Assembly (NCBI GenBank): GCA_045107045.1
Contig: JBGCFR010000019.1
Span: forward strand, 22,947 to 86,946
Origin: Putridiphycobacter sp045107045
Lineage (GTDB): Bacteria > Bacteroidota > Bacteroidia > Flavobacteriales_D > Crocinitomicaceae
Length of the DNA stretch: 64,000 bases
Direction: 5' to 3'
Each line of letters begins with the position of its first letter. Positions within the stretch are counted from its first letter, which is position 1. The position numbers and the translations under genes were made by a program. Below are positions 49,651 to 58,884 of this stretch, in pieces. The notes under the pieces are model-generated. The model saw only the letters and a program-made list of their open reading frames with translations, did no database searches and was not told the origin of the DNA.

Positions 49651-50868
49651 TTAATTCATAGTCTTTGGGAACAAAAACTCGTAATGCGTACCATTAACTG
49701 TTTCTCTTTTGTATTTTCCTTCAAGTTGCTCAGTTAAAGTGTCAATTAATTCTAAGCCAAATGAGAATTTTTTTTCTTTTAAATTCCATTTTCCATTGTC
49801 ACTATATAATAATTTAATTTCATTCTTTTCTTCAGAAAAATGGATATCAATTTTCCCAACCTCCATATCTTTAAATCCATGTTTAAGTGAGTTTGAAGTT
49901 AATTCGTTTAGCAATAGCGCTAATGGTACCATATGATCAGGGGTAAGATTACCAATGTTAGCCGTAATACTAGTTTCAATAGGAATAGCGATAGTGTATG
50001 ATCGGATTAGTTCAGAGGTTAGAGTTTTAAAGTAAGCGGAAATATCAATATCAGATAAATTATCAGTTTGATAAATTTTTTCATGAATTAATGACATTGC
50101 CATTACTCTATTTGTGGCTTCGCTAAACTGCTTAATTACTTCGGGGTCGCTGATGTCTTTTGACTGTAACCTCAGTAAGCTAGTAATTACTTGCAGATTG
50201 TTTTTCACTCTATGGTGAATTTCTTTAAGCATTACAGTCTTTTCTTCATTTTGATCCTGGACTATTTTGTTCTTTTCGCGTAGCCTTTTATTGGCTCGTT
50301 TATACTTAATATTGGTAATGTTTTGGGTTTTGCTAAATAGAATTAGAAGGTAGCAAATGGTAACACCACCAAAAAAGATGGTTAAATAATAGTCAATAAT
50401 CGCAGCTGTGCTATATTCACCAATGTTTTTATAGACTATATTACCTAGAATTTCCTGGTGGAACATAATCCCTAAAAAATTAACAATTACAGTAGCAATC
50501 CCCCATATTTTACTAATGGCATAGAAACTATATAGTACAAGTATAATTATCCAAATCATATCCACAAATCTTTCAGGATTTAAGAGCTTGTAAATATTTA
50601 ATTGGACTAATGCTGATCCCATTACAATAATAAGCTTAGCAATAAAAAAATGATTTCCATACTTTCGCATATACCAAATAGAGAAGCTACTTAATAAAAA
50701 CACAGCAATGCATAACCAAAAGGTTGCGTTGATGTCTCTTACATGAACCACTATTAGTATTAAAAATAATATGGCATTCAACAAGTTTATTCGATATGAC
50801 AAAATGAACATAGATTGATTATGATAATCATCTAGTTTCATTCGGGGGATTTTTAATATGTTGTCCAT
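49651..50868 (-). CDS. Membrane sensor histidine kinase, HisKA_2 type
   Basis: A 405-residue protein starting at ATG 50868; the TTG at 50877 lies inside the promoter -7 box. Six to seven membrane spans fill residues 25-195. A short coiled coil (about 197-220) leads to the HisKA_2 dimerisation segment with the phospho-His (LKEIHHRVKNNLQVITSLLR) and a HATPase_c domain (ALLLNELTSNSLKHGF, LLYSDNGKW, FGLELIDTLTEQLEG). This class often works with REC-output partners in stress control. No response regulator is adjacent, so its target is unknown. Confidence 0.88.
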   Translation of the reverse strand: MDNILKIPRMKLDDYHNQSMFILSYRINLLNAILFLILIVVHVRDINATFWLCIAVFLLSSFSIWYMRKYGNHFFIAKLIIVMGSALVQLNIYKLLNPERFVDMIWIIILVLYSFYAISKIWGIATVIVNFLGIMFHQEILGNIVYKNIGEYSTAAIIDYYLTIFFGGVTICYLLILFSKTQNITNIKYKRANKRLREKNKIVQDQNEEKTVMLKEIHHRVKNNLQVITSLLRLQSKDISDPEVIKQFSEATNRVMAMSLIHEKIYQTDNLSDIDISAYFKTLTSELIRSYTIAIPIETSITANIGNLTPDHMVPLALLLNELTSNSLKHGFKDMEVGKIDIHFSEEKNEIKLLYSDNGKWNLKEKKFSFGLELIDTLTEQLEGKYKRETVNGTHYEFLFPKTMN

Positions 50869-50874
50869 TAACTC

Positions 50875-50906
50875 CAAATATAAAGGTTAAATGCATACTT
50901 TTACAA
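50875..50906 (-). promoter_or_regulatory. Bacteroidota-type promoter of the sensor kinase-cmk unit
   Basis: On the minus strand TTG (50906-50904) and TATATTTG (50882-50875) are 21 bases apart, a complete consensus. It sets the kinase start at 50868. The 50-base divergent gap must also hold the promoter of the short-chain dehydrogenase gene. Confidence 0.55.
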
Positions 50907-50927
50907 TTTGTAAATATATTTTTGTAG

Positions 50928-51716
50928 ATGATTTCAAATAAAGTGATTTGGGTGACTGGAGCCTCTTCAGGAATTGGAAAAGCATTTGTTCATTATTATA
51001 ATAAGAAGGGGTATTTTGTTATTCTGTCATCCCGTAAAAAGGATAGTTTAGACCAGGTTGTAAAAGGACTTGATACACCAGAGAATACTTTTGTTCAAGT
51101 ACTTGATCTAGAAGATTCTAATATGTTTGGGGAATTAACAAAAGATTTAATTGATCGATTCGGGAAAATTGACGTTTTAGTTAATAATGGCGGCTTAAGC
51201 CAAAGGGGAAACGCTTCAGAAACTGGTTTGGATATAGATAGAAGAATAATGGAAGTTAATTATTTTGGAAACATTGCTTTAACAAAGGCTGTTTTACCAT
51301 TCATGATTTCTGCTAAATCGGGTCATATTATTGTTATTAGTAGTATTGCCGGTAAGTTTGGTTTTTATTTAAGATCAGCCTATTCAGCTTCTAAACACGC
51401 TTTACAAGGTTTTTATGAAAGTTTACTTTTGGAAGAAGCAAAACATAATGTTTTTGTCACTATCGCTTATCCCGGAAAAATAAATACTCCCATTTCTGTT
51501 TCAGCACTAACCGCTACAGGGGATAAGCATGGAGAAATGGATCACAATCAGAAAACTGGAATGTCTGCCGAGAAATGCGTAGCATTGATAGCAAAAGCAG
51601 CAGAAAAGAAGAAGAAATCAATTGTGGTAGGAGGGAAGGAGACCAAAGCGGTATGGATAAAAAGAGTATTTCCAAGTTTATTTTGGAGAATTATAAAAAA
51701 TCAGAAAGCAACTTAA
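50928..51716 (+). CDS. Short-chain dehydrogenase/reductase (SDR)
   Basis: A 262-residue NAD(P)-dependent oxidoreductase. The cofactor motif is VTGASSGIGKAFVHYY, followed by DVLVNNGGLSQRGNAS, the catalytic Ser region VISSIAGKFGFYL and YSASKHALQGFYES with Tyr and Lys. The type is the DHRS7-like / YqjQ-like group with unknown small lipophilic substrates. It abuts the MutS-like gene (stop at 51716, next ATG at 51717), so both are likely on one transcript. Confidence 0.92.
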   Translation: MISNKVIWVTGASSGIGKAFVHYYNKKGYFVILSSRKKDSLDQVVKGLDTPENTFVQVLDLEDSNMFGELTKDLIDRFGKIDVLVNNGGLSQRGNASETGLDIDRRIMEVNYFGNIALTKAVLPFMISAKSGHIIVISSIAGKFGFYLRSAYSASKHALQGFYESLLLEEAKHNVFVTIAYPGKINTPISVSALTATGDKHGEMDHNQKTGMSAEKCVALIAKAAEKKKKSIVVGGKETKAVWIKRVFPSLFWRIIKNQKAT

Positions 51717-53492
51717 ATGACTCACAGTCCAATAGATTTTTATAACACACAGCTTAAAATTGTCTTAAATCGTATAAATAATACTAAAAGTAAACTTTTG
51801 TATTTATCGTTGACGAGGCTTGCTGTTTTTTTTATAATCATTGGATTGATTTATTTTTTTTCTGATTCCAAATTAATCTTAGGTATTGGTTTGTCCCTAT
51901 CCTCGGTTATTTTTTTGATGGTTTTATCTTACTATACTAATCTTAAAAAACTTAAATCACTGCTTGATAACAAAAAGGAAATTCTTGAAAAAGAAATTAA
52001 CTTTATTTCTAAGGGGCAAGCAAGTTTCGATAGTGGATCTGAATTTATAAACAACAATCATCCATTTTCAAGTGACATTGATCTCTATGGGCAAAGTTCA
52101 TTTTTTCAATATGTCAATAGAACTGTTATTTCTGAGGCCAAGCGTATGTTAGCATCTATTTTAGGAGCAAATGAAACCGGTCATATTTTTCAAAAACAAA
52201 ATGCAATTCAAGATTTAGCATCAGACCCTGAATGGCGATTAAACTTTAGTGCAAAATCTACTTTGGTTCAACAAAAAATTAATCATTCTGTTATTTTTGA
52301 TTGGTTAAAGAATTATAAGGCAATAATCCCACAATATGTATATTGGTTATCTTTTTTAATAAAAGCATTAAGTTTAATTACCTTAGGCTTGTATATATTC
52401 GATTATGTAGGTTACCTTCCATTAGCCGCAGTGTTTTTTACCGGCCTGTTTATCTCCAGTTTATTCGTTAAAAAAATCAATAAAACCAGTATCCACCTAA
52501 GTGAATTAAAAGATACGTTTGGTAATTATAGTGATCTAATCGCTCATATCGAAAATAAGACTTTTGATAGTGATTATTGCCAGAATTACAAGGCAAAAAT
52601 TAAATCAGACAATATAGCTGCTAGTCAATTGATGAAGCAATTCACAAAGTATTTAAGTGCTTTAGATCAAAGAAATAATATTCTTTTTGCTGTTTTAGGA
52701 AATGGACTCTTTTTGTGGGATTGTACTCAAGTTTATAAAATCGAAAAGTGGATTAATGAGCATAAAGAAAATGTTCGGAACTGGTTTGAAACTATTGTTT
52801 GGTTTGATAGTCAAAATAGTTTAGCTAATTATTCATATAATCATCCGGAATTTACTTTTCCTGAAATAATAGACGATCCCAATTTATTAATTGACGCCAG
52901 AAGCCTAGGTCACTTTATGCTTGATCCTAAGAAAAGGATTGATAATGATTTTAAAATTGATAGACAAAATTTCACTGTAGTTACAGGTGCAAACATGGCA
53001 GGTAAAAGTACTTTTTTACGGACTGTTTCTAATAGTATCGTATCGGCAAATATAGGATTGCCAGTATGTGCAAAACACTTTAAATACAATCCGATAAAGC
53101 TAATAACAAGTATGCGTAATACTGACTCACTGAAAGATGATTCTTCTTACTTTTTTGCAGAGTTGAGTCGCTTAAAAATGATAATTGAGGCCATTAAAAT
53201 TGAACCATATTTTATTATATTAGATGAAATCCTGAAAGGAACAAATAGTAAAGATAAAGAGCAAGGATCTATTCAGCTAATGCAAAAATTATCTGAAACA
53301 AGTTCATCAGGTTTAATAGCCACTCATGACTTGGGACTATGTGAAATAGAGAAGAGTTTACCTAATATTACTAATCAATATTTTGATGCGGAAATAGTGG
53401 ATAATGAATTGTATTTTGATTATACTTTAAAAAATGGTATTTGTCAAAATATGAACGCCTCCTTCTTACTTAAGAAGATGGAAATTATTTAA
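51717..53492 (+). CDS. Membrane-anchored MutS-family ATPase
   Basis: A 591-residue protein. Two membrane spans lie near the start (about residues 31-50 and 53-73), and two more at about 206-226 and 228-248. The C-terminal part is a MutS-type ABC ATPase: Walker A TGANMAGKSTFLRTV (about 423-437), DSLKDDSSYFFAELSRLKMI, and Walker B ILDEILKGTNSKDKEQGS, then LIATHDLGLCEIE. It lacks the mismatch-recognition and connector domains, so classical mismatch repair is unlikely. Similar proteins in Bacteroidota are annotated as MutS family, with unknown role. Its last 4 bases overlap the end of the convergent ABC transporter gene. Confidence 0.85.
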   Translation: MTHSPIDFYNTQLKIVLNRINNTKSKLLYLSLTRLAVFFIIIGLIYFFSDSKLILGIGLSLSSVIFLMVLSYYTNLKKLKSLLDNKKEILEKEINFISKGQASFDSGSEFINNNHPFSSDIDLYGQSSFFQYVNRTVISEAKRMLASILGANETGHIFQKQNAIQDLASDPEWRLNFSAKSTLVQQKINHSVIFDWLKNYKAIIPQYVYWLSFLIKALSLITLGLYIFDYVGYLPLAAVFFTGLFISSLFVKKINKTSIHLSELKDTFGNYSDLIAHIENKTFDSDYCQNYKAKIKSDNIAASQLMKQFTKYLSALDQRNNILFAVLGNGLFLWDCTQVYKIEKWINEHKENVRNWFETIVWFDSQNSLANYSYNHPEFTFPEIIDDPNLLIDARSLGHFMLDPKKRIDNDFKIDRQNFTVVTGANMAGKSTFLRTVSNSIVSANIGLPVCAKHFKYNPIKLITSMRNTDSLKDDSSYFFAELSRLKMIIEAIKIEPYFIILDEILKGTNSKDKEQGSIQLMQKLSETSSSGLIATHDLGLCEIEKSLPNITNQYFDAEIVDNELYFDYTLKNGICQNMNASFLLKKMEII

Positions 53493-55258
53493 CTATTTAT
53501 TTCCTCAGACAGCTTCTGTTTGGCATAAATTGAAGCATAAACGCCATTTTTGGCTAGCAAATCGTCGTGATTTCCAATTTCAGCAATAGTGTTATTGTCA
53601 AGAACTATTATTCTATCTGCATACTTTATGCTTGAAATTCTATGACTGATAATAAAGCACGTAGTATTTTCTAAATTTTTTTGAATTGATGTTAAAATCA
53701 ATTCCTCAGTTTCATTATCAACTGCTGATAGACAATCATCAAAGACAATAAATTCAGGTTCTTTTATTAATGCCCTTGCAATTGCAATTCTTTGTTTTTG
53801 TCCTCCAGATAGATTAATTCCCCTTTCGCCTAGAATAGTGTTGTACTGGTTAGGGAACTCCATGATGCTATCATGAATTCCGGCCTGTCTTGCAGCTTTA
53901 AATATTAACGCATCATCTATTGATTCACGATTAATGCCGAAACTAATATTATTTTTTATTGTATCGGAAAAAAGAAAGTGTTCTTGGGGTACATAACCAA
54001 TTGATTTACGCCAAGCATCTATATTCAATTTTGTTAAGGGGACACCATCTATTTCAATATTTCCTTTTGTTGGATCAATTAATCTTAATAGTAAATAAGC
54101 CAAACTAGATTTTCCAGAGCCGGTTCTTCCAATTACACCTATGGTTTCTCCTTTTTTTATTTCAAAGTCAACCTTTGTTAATGCCGTTACACCAGAATTC
54201 TCATAGGTTAAATCCAAATTATTTAGTTTAATACCTGATTTAAAATTGACATCTGAATCAGAAGAATTAATTACTTCTGGGACTTCTTTTAAAAATTGAT
54301 TAATTCTTTCTTGCGAAGCAGCTGCCCTTTGAATCAATGAGGTTACCCAGCCCACCGAAGCAAATGGCCAAGTAAGCATATTGATAAATATAACAAACTG
54401 AGCAATTTCACCACTATTAATAATTCCTGCCTGTGCCTGTTTAATGCCCAAGTATATTGTTAATATATTGCTCAAACCAATAAGAAAGATAATGGTAGGC
54501 ATAAATAAAGCATTTGTTTTGGCTAGTGATAACGAAGCTAATTTATAAGTGTCAGCCTGTTTATTAAAATTGCTGATAGATTCAGTTTCTTTAATGTACG
54601 ACTTTATAACTCGAATACCAGAAAAGTTCTCTTGAACAAATGTTGATAGTTTTGATTGTTCTTTTTGAACTAATGTACTTCTTTTATTAAGAGTGAAGCT
54701 TACGAAATAAATTAGAACAGACATAATTGGCAATGGTGCCAAAACATAGAACGTTAAACTTACACTTACCTGGAGCATCACAATAATAATTAACGTAGAC
54801 ATAATGACCAAATTAATGGTGTACATAATGCCAGGTCCTAGATACATTCTAACTTTAGAGACATCTTCACTTATCCGGTTCATTAAGTCGCCGGTTGCAT
54901 TTTTTTTGTAGAAATTGAACGATAATTTTTGATATTGATCGTAAATTTCATTCTTTAAATCGTACTCTATAAATCGAGACATTTTAATTATAGTTTGACG
55001 GGTAAAAAAGAGAAAAACACCTTTAAGCAGTGAAAATAGTATGTAGTATCCAGCACTTATGAGCGCAATTATTAAAACGGCACTCAAAACAATATTTGCC
55101 TCATTTAAGTCAGAAGCCACCAAATCATTGATAGTGTCTCTAACCACTCCAGGCATCATAACTCCGAAAATATTAGAGATAAAAATGAAGAGAATACCTA
55201 GTATTAGATACCTCTTATATTTTATCAAAAATTTATTTAAATAATAGAGTGATGACAT
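53489..55258 (-). CDS. ABC exporter, fused permease and ATPase
   Basis: A 589-residue half-transporter of the MsbA/MdlB type. Six membrane spans (residues about 15-310) with the ABC_membrane pattern precede the nucleotide-binding domain: Walker A GRTGSGKSSLAYLLLR, the Q-loop YVPQEHFLFSDTI, signature LSGGQKQRIAIARAL, Walker B FIVFDDCLSAVD and the switch HRISS. It should work as a homodimer or paired with another half. Lipid, peptide or drug export are all possible. It converges on the MutS-like gene with a 4-base overlap, and no partner gene is adjacent. Confidence 0.93.
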   Translation of the reverse strand: MSSLYYLNKFLIKYKRYLILGILFIFISNIFGVMMPGVVRDTINDLVASDLNEANIVLSAVLIIALISAGYYILFSLLKGVFLFFTRQTIIKMSRFIEYDLKNEIYDQYQKLSFNFYKKNATGDLMNRISEDVSKVRMYLGPGIMYTINLVIMSTLIIIVMLQVSVSLTFYVLAPLPIMSVLIYFVSFTLNKRSTLVQKEQSKLSTFVQENFSGIRVIKSYIKETESISNFNKQADTYKLASLSLAKTNALFMPTIIFLIGLSNILTIYLGIKQAQAGIINSGEIAQFVIFINMLTWPFASVGWVTSLIQRAAASQERINQFLKEVPEVINSSDSDVNFKSGIKLNNLDLTYENSGVTALTKVDFEIKKGETIGVIGRTGSGKSSLAYLLLRLIDPTKGNIEIDGVPLTKLNIDAWRKSIGYVPQEHFLFSDTIKNNISFGINRESIDDALIFKAARQAGIHDSIMEFPNQYNTILGERGINLSGGQKQRIAIARALIKEPEFIVFDDCLSAVDNETEELILTSIQKNLENTTCFIISHRISSIKYADRIIVLDNNTIAEIGNHDDLLAKNGVYASIYAKQKLSEEINS

Positions 55259-55336
55259 TATTAATGATTATTTTTGCAACAAAATTAACAAAACTAAGCC
55301 ACCATTTAGGCATTTAAAATAATAAACTTCCGATTT

Positions 55337-56434
55337 ATGTTTGAAGTAAAAGATATAAAAGATTCTGAATTAGCAACGAACCCAGTTGTTGAAAGAATGT
55401 CACAGTATAATCATGAACAATTATTGTTTTGTAATGACAATGCAACCGGTTTAAAAGCAATTATTGCAGTTCATAACACTGTTCTTGGACCGGCACTAGG
55501 TGGAACAAGGATGTGGCAATATAGTAATGAATTAGAAGCCTTAAATGATGTATTGCGATTGTCAAGAGGTATGACTTATAAAAATGCTATTTCTGGATTG
55601 AATTTAGGAGGAGGAAAAGCTGTAATTATAGGAGACTCAAGAACACAAAAGAATGAGGCATTGTTTAGACGTTTCGGAAAGTTTGTTCAAAGTTTAGGAG
55701 GAAAATATATTACAGCAGAAGATGTTGGTATTTCTCCACAAGATATGACATGGGTAAATATGGAAACAAATCATGTGGTTGGTTTACCTGGTAAGAGTGG
55801 TGACCCTTCGCCAGTTACAGCATATGGCGTTTATATGGGGATGAAGGCAGCTGCAAAAGTTCAATTTGGATCAGATTCTTTAGAAGGAAAAAAAATTGCG
55901 GTTCAAGGTGTAGGTCATGTTGGGGAATATTTAGTTGAGAATTTAACCAAAGAAAATGCAGAAATCTTTATAACAGATATTCACCAAGACACATTGAAAC
56001 GTGTTTCCCAAAAATATGGTGCTAAAGTGGTTGGTTTAGATGAGATATATGATATTGATATGGACATTTATGCGCCATGTGCCTTAGGTGCAACAGTTAA
56101 TGATGATACGCTATCTAGATTGAAATGCTCTATTATTGCTGGTGCAGCAAATAATCAGCTTCAAATAGAATCGAAGCATGGTGAAATGTTAAAGGCAAAT
56201 GGGATGATTTACGTTCCGGACTACATGCTAAATGCTGGTGGAGTAATTAACTGCTTTGCAGAAGTAAAAAATTATTCGGCAGAATGGGCAATGGCCAAGG
56301 CAGAAGATATTTATCAAACTTCATTAAGTATTATTAATCGCTCAATTGAGGGAGGCTTACCAACCTATAAGATAGCTAACGCTATGGCGGAAGAAAGAAT
56401 TAACGCCATAGGCAAAGTAAAATTACCTTTATAA
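55337..56434 (+). CDS. Leucine dehydrogenase (Glu/Leu/Phe/Val dehydrogenase family)
   Basis: A 365-residue NAD-dependent amino-acid dehydrogenase that deaminates branched-chain amino acids to 2-oxo acids. The Lys in SGLNLGGGKAVIIGD and HNTVLGPALGGTRMWQYS form the substrate site; the Rossmann domain shows IAVQGVGHVGEYLVENLTKE and CALGATVNDDTL, then AGAANNQL. Branched-chain preference is inferred from the leucine-dehydrogenase-type start and spacing. It could feed the HMG-CoA lyase-like step found at 5317-6171. It overlaps nusB by one base. Confidence 0.9.
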   Translation: MFEVKDIKDSELATNPVVERMSQYNHEQLLFCNDNATGLKAIIAVHNTVLGPALGGTRMWQYSNELEALNDVLRLSRGMTYKNAISGLNLGGGKAVIIGDSRTQKNEALFRRFGKFVQSLGGKYITAEDVGISPQDMTWVNMETNHVVGLPGKSGDPSPVTAYGVYMGMKAAAKVQFGSDSLEGKKIAVQGVGHVGEYLVENLTKENAEIFITDIHQDTLKRVSQKYGAKVVGLDEIYDIDMDIYAPCALGATVNDDTLSRLKCSIIAGAANNQLQIESKHGEMLKANGMIYVPDYMLNAGGVINCFAEVKNYSAEWAMAKAEDIYQTSLSIINRSIEGGLPTYKIANAMAEERINAIGKVKLPL

Positions 56435-57387
56435 TGTTAAATAGAAGACATTTACGGATTAAAGCATTACAAATATTGTATGCATTTTATCAAACAGAAG
56501 ATGCTGATTACCAAAAGTTTGAAAAAGAACTATTTGCATCCATGTCAAAAATGTATGATTTATATATTTATTTTTTACTAGTATTTGAAGAATTACATGA
56601 CTTATCTGAGGCTAAAATTGAAGAACGACAGCAACGAAAAAGAGCGACTGAATCTGATTTGAATCCTAACACTAAATTTGTTGACAACAAAATTTTACAA
56701 ATTCTAAAAATCAATCTTGAATTAAAGGCTAAATCTGAAACTAGAAAAATTAATTGGCAGTCAGATACAAAGAGAGATTTAATTCTTAAAATGAGTAAAT
56801 CGATTTTTGAAAGTGAAGTGTATGAGGCTTATATGTCAAATGAAGATCATTCTTTTGAAAGCCACAAGCTGTTTATCATGGAGCTTTTTAAGACTGAAAT
56901 AGCAAATTTTGGTCTATTGCATGATTTTCTTGAAAATGAAACAGTTTATTGGCAAGACGATATTGATTTAGTTTGCAATATGGTATTAAAAACCATACGA
57001 AATATTGAAGAAGCAGCAAGCGAAGAATTACCATTAATGCCTTTGTTTAAAGACGAAGAAGATGAAGTACGATATGTTCAATGCTTGATGAGGAACATTG
57101 TTGAAAAAGATGAAGAAAACAATAAACTGATTAGTAAATTAACAAAAAATTGGGACATTGAAAGAATAGCTAAAATGGATATTATCATCTTGAAAATGGC
57201 TATCACTGAATTGGTTACTTTTCCGTCAATACCTGTTAAAGTATCGCTTAACGAATACATTGAAATCGCAAAATTTTATAGCAGTCCGCAGAGTAAAGTT
57301 TTTATAAATGGAGTTCTTGACAAATCTATTATTGTTTTAAATAAAGCAGGAAAGATTAATAAGAGTGGAAGAGGACTACTAACCTAA
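56434..57387 (+). CDS. nusB: Transcription antitermination factor NusB, extended form
   Basis: A 317-residue protein, more than twice the length of E. coli NusB (about 139). The first 20 residues (LNRRHLRIKALQILYAFYQT) and the C-terminal 130 residues (WDIERIAKMDIIILKMAITE, EYIEIAKFYSSPQSKVFING VLDK-type) carry the family signature. The long insertion between is charged and helical. Such long NusB forms are common in Bacteroidota. NusB binds boxA RNA with S10 in rRNA antitermination. It begins inside the leucine dehydrogenase stop and is followed by the DUF1573 and yajC genes. Confidence 0.88.
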   Translation: MLNRRHLRIKALQILYAFYQTEDADYQKFEKELFASMSKMYDLYIYFLLVFEELHDLSEAKIEERQQRKRATESDLNPNTKFVDNKILQILKINLELKAKSETRKINWQSDTKRDLILKMSKSIFESEVYEAYMSNEDHSFESHKLFIMELFKTEIANFGLLHDFLENETVYWQDDIDLVCNMVLKTIRNIEEAASEELPLMPLFKDEEDEVRYVQCLMRNIVEKDEENNKLISKLTKNWDIERIAKMDIIILKMAITELVTFPSIPVKVSLNEYIEIAKFYSSPQSKVFINGVLDKSIIVLNKAGKINKSGRGLLT

Positions 57388-57397
57388 AAAAAGAAAT

Positions 57398-57832
57398 ATG
57401 AAAAAGATAATAATAATTTTGACCATTTTATTGATGTTTGCGAGTTGTACTAATAACTCTGGACAAAATTTAGAGGAAAGAAAATTGAACTATGCTGAAA
57501 TGTTGGATAAGCCAACTAGTATGGAATTTGAGGAAATGGTGCTAGACTTTGGTACTGTTAAAGACGGAGAAAAAGTAAATCATACATTTAAATTTACTAA
57601 CACTGGTGAAGAATCCTTAATTCTGATAGATGTAAAAGGATCTTGTGGTTGTACTATTCCAGAAAATTGGCCGAAACATCCTATTTTACCGGGTGAATCA
57701 AGTCAAATTGATGTGTCTTTTGATTCAAAGAATAGAGTTGGTAAAGTAAGAAAAACAGTAAGAATACAAGCAAATACAGACCCTTCAAAAACGACTCTAG
57801 AAATTATAGGAGAAGTGATTGAAAAAATTTAA
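57398..57832 (+). CDS. DUF1573 lipoprotein
   Basis: A 144-residue protein with a lipoprotein signal (IIIILTILLMFASCTNN). The mature part is a single DUF1573 immunoglobulin-like module: EEMVLDFGTVKDGEKVNHTF, KFTNTGEESLILIDVKGSCG, then CTIPENWPKHPILPGESSQI and VSFDSKNRVGKVRKTVRIQA. The domain is widespread in Bacteroidota and is thought to act in the envelope, but its role is unknown. It sits between nusB and yajC, as in many relatives. Confidence 0.9.
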   Translation: MKKIIIILTILLMFASCTNNSGQNLEERKLNYAEMLDKPTSMEFEEMVLDFGTVKDGEKVNHTFKFTNTGEESLILIDVKGSCGCTIPENWPKHPILPGESSQIDVSFDSKNRVGKVRKTVRIQANTDPSKTTLEIIGEVIEKI

Positions 57833-57841
57833 ACAAAAATT

Positions 57842-58150
57842 ATGAATTTAACATTATTACAAGCAGCCGAAGGTGGCGGAATTGGACAGTTTTTACCTCT
57901 AATTTTGATAGCGGTAGTCTTCTACTTTTTTATGATTCGCCCACAAATGAAGCGATCGAAAGAAGCTAAACTATTTAGAGAAAACTTAGCTGTGGGCGAT
58001 AAAATTGTGACAGCTGGAGGAATCCACGGTAAAGTATTAGAAATTAATGACACAAATGTGCTAATCTCTATTGAAACTGGAAAAATGAGAATTGAAAAGA
58101 GTTCTGTTACCAGTAATGAAAAAGAACAATTAGCGAATCAAGTAAAGTAA
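57842..58150 (+). CDS. yajC: Preprotein translocase subunit YajC
   Basis: A 102-residue membrane protein that associates with SecDF and helps protein export. One membrane span (about residues 17-34, LPLILIAVVFYFFMIRPQMK) is followed by the typical basic block and the beta-rich tail VGDKIVTAGGIHGKVLEIND. The nusB-DUF1573-yajC order is common in this phylum, but the YbbR-like and coaE genes that often follow are absent here; a terminator comes instead. Confidence 0.94.
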   Translation: MNLTLLQAAEGGGIGQFLPLILIAVVFYFFMIRPQMKRSKEAKLFRENLAVGDKIVTAGGIHGKVLEINDTNVLISIETGKMRIEKSSVTSNEKEQLANQVK

Positions 58151-58173
58151 TAGAATAATACTATTTTAAAGAA

Positions 58174-58203
58174 GCCCAAGCAATAATTGTTTGGGTTTTT
58201 AAT
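58174..58203 (+). terminator. Terminator after yajC
   Basis: GCCCAAGCAA and TTGTTTGGGT pair (with one G-T) around a 3-base loop and are followed by a T-run, 24 bases after the yajC stop. Confidence 0.75.
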
Positions 58204-58224
58204 TGGCATATAAATTTTTCATTA

Positions 58225-58884
58225 TTATCGCTGACCAAAAATTGAGCTCCCAACCCTCACCATAGTGCTACCTCCGACAATTGCAAGTTTATAATCGCCA
58301 CTCATACCCATTGATATTTCCTTAAAGCTTGTATTGTCTGAAAAATGACTTGTCTTTAACTGATCAAAAATTGATTTTAAACTTTTAAACTCTGAAGAAA
58401 TAATTTCTTGATCATTTGTAAAAGTAGCCATGCCCATTACACCTTGAATGGAAATGTTATTTAAGAGTGAAAAATCCTTACTGTCAAGCATTTCAAAGGC
58501 ACTTTTTAACGAAAACCCAAATTTACTATCTTCCTTTGCAATATGAAACTGTAATAAAATATTAATGACTCGATCGTTTTTTTTCGCTTCACTATTTATT
58601 TTTGATAAAATTTTAAAGCTGTCAATGGAATGAATCAAATCAACAAATGGTGCAATATATTTTACTTTATTCGTTTGTAAATGACCAATAAAATGCCATT
58701 CAATGTCTTTTGGCAGGGCCTCATATTTTTCAGCCATTTCTAATGCCTTGTTTTCACCAAAAATTCGCTGTCCTGCATCATAGGCTTCCAATAACAATGA
58801 TATAGGTTTGGTTTTAGAAACGGCCACTAATGAAACTGAAGCAGGTATACTCTGATTGATATGCTTTAATGCTTCTTTAATCAT
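58225..58884 (-). CDS. yggS: YggS-family pyridoxal-phosphate homeostasis protein
   Basis: A 219-residue cytoplasmic protein with a pyridoxal-phosphate barrel. The Lys that binds the cofactor is in LVAVSKTKPISLL (near residue 24), followed by RIFGENKALEMAEKYEALP, HFIGHLQTNKVKYIAP and the phosphate-binding MGMSGDYKLAIVGGSTMVRV. Members have no known catalytic activity and regulate vitamin B6 and amino-acid balance. The start overlaps the upstream DUF1015 gene by 8 bases, so both are on one transcript. Confidence 0.94.
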   Translation of the reverse strand: MIKEALKHINQSIPASVSLVAVSKTKPISLLLEAYDAGQRIFGENKALEMAEKYEALPKDIEWHFIGHLQTNKVKYIAPFVDLIHSIDSFKILSKINSEAKKNDRVINILLQFHIAKEDSKFGFSLKSAFEMLDSKDFSLLNNISIQGVMGMATFTNDQEIISSEFKSLKSIFDQLKTSHFSDNTSFKEISMGMSGDYKLAIVGGSTMVRVGSSIFGQR

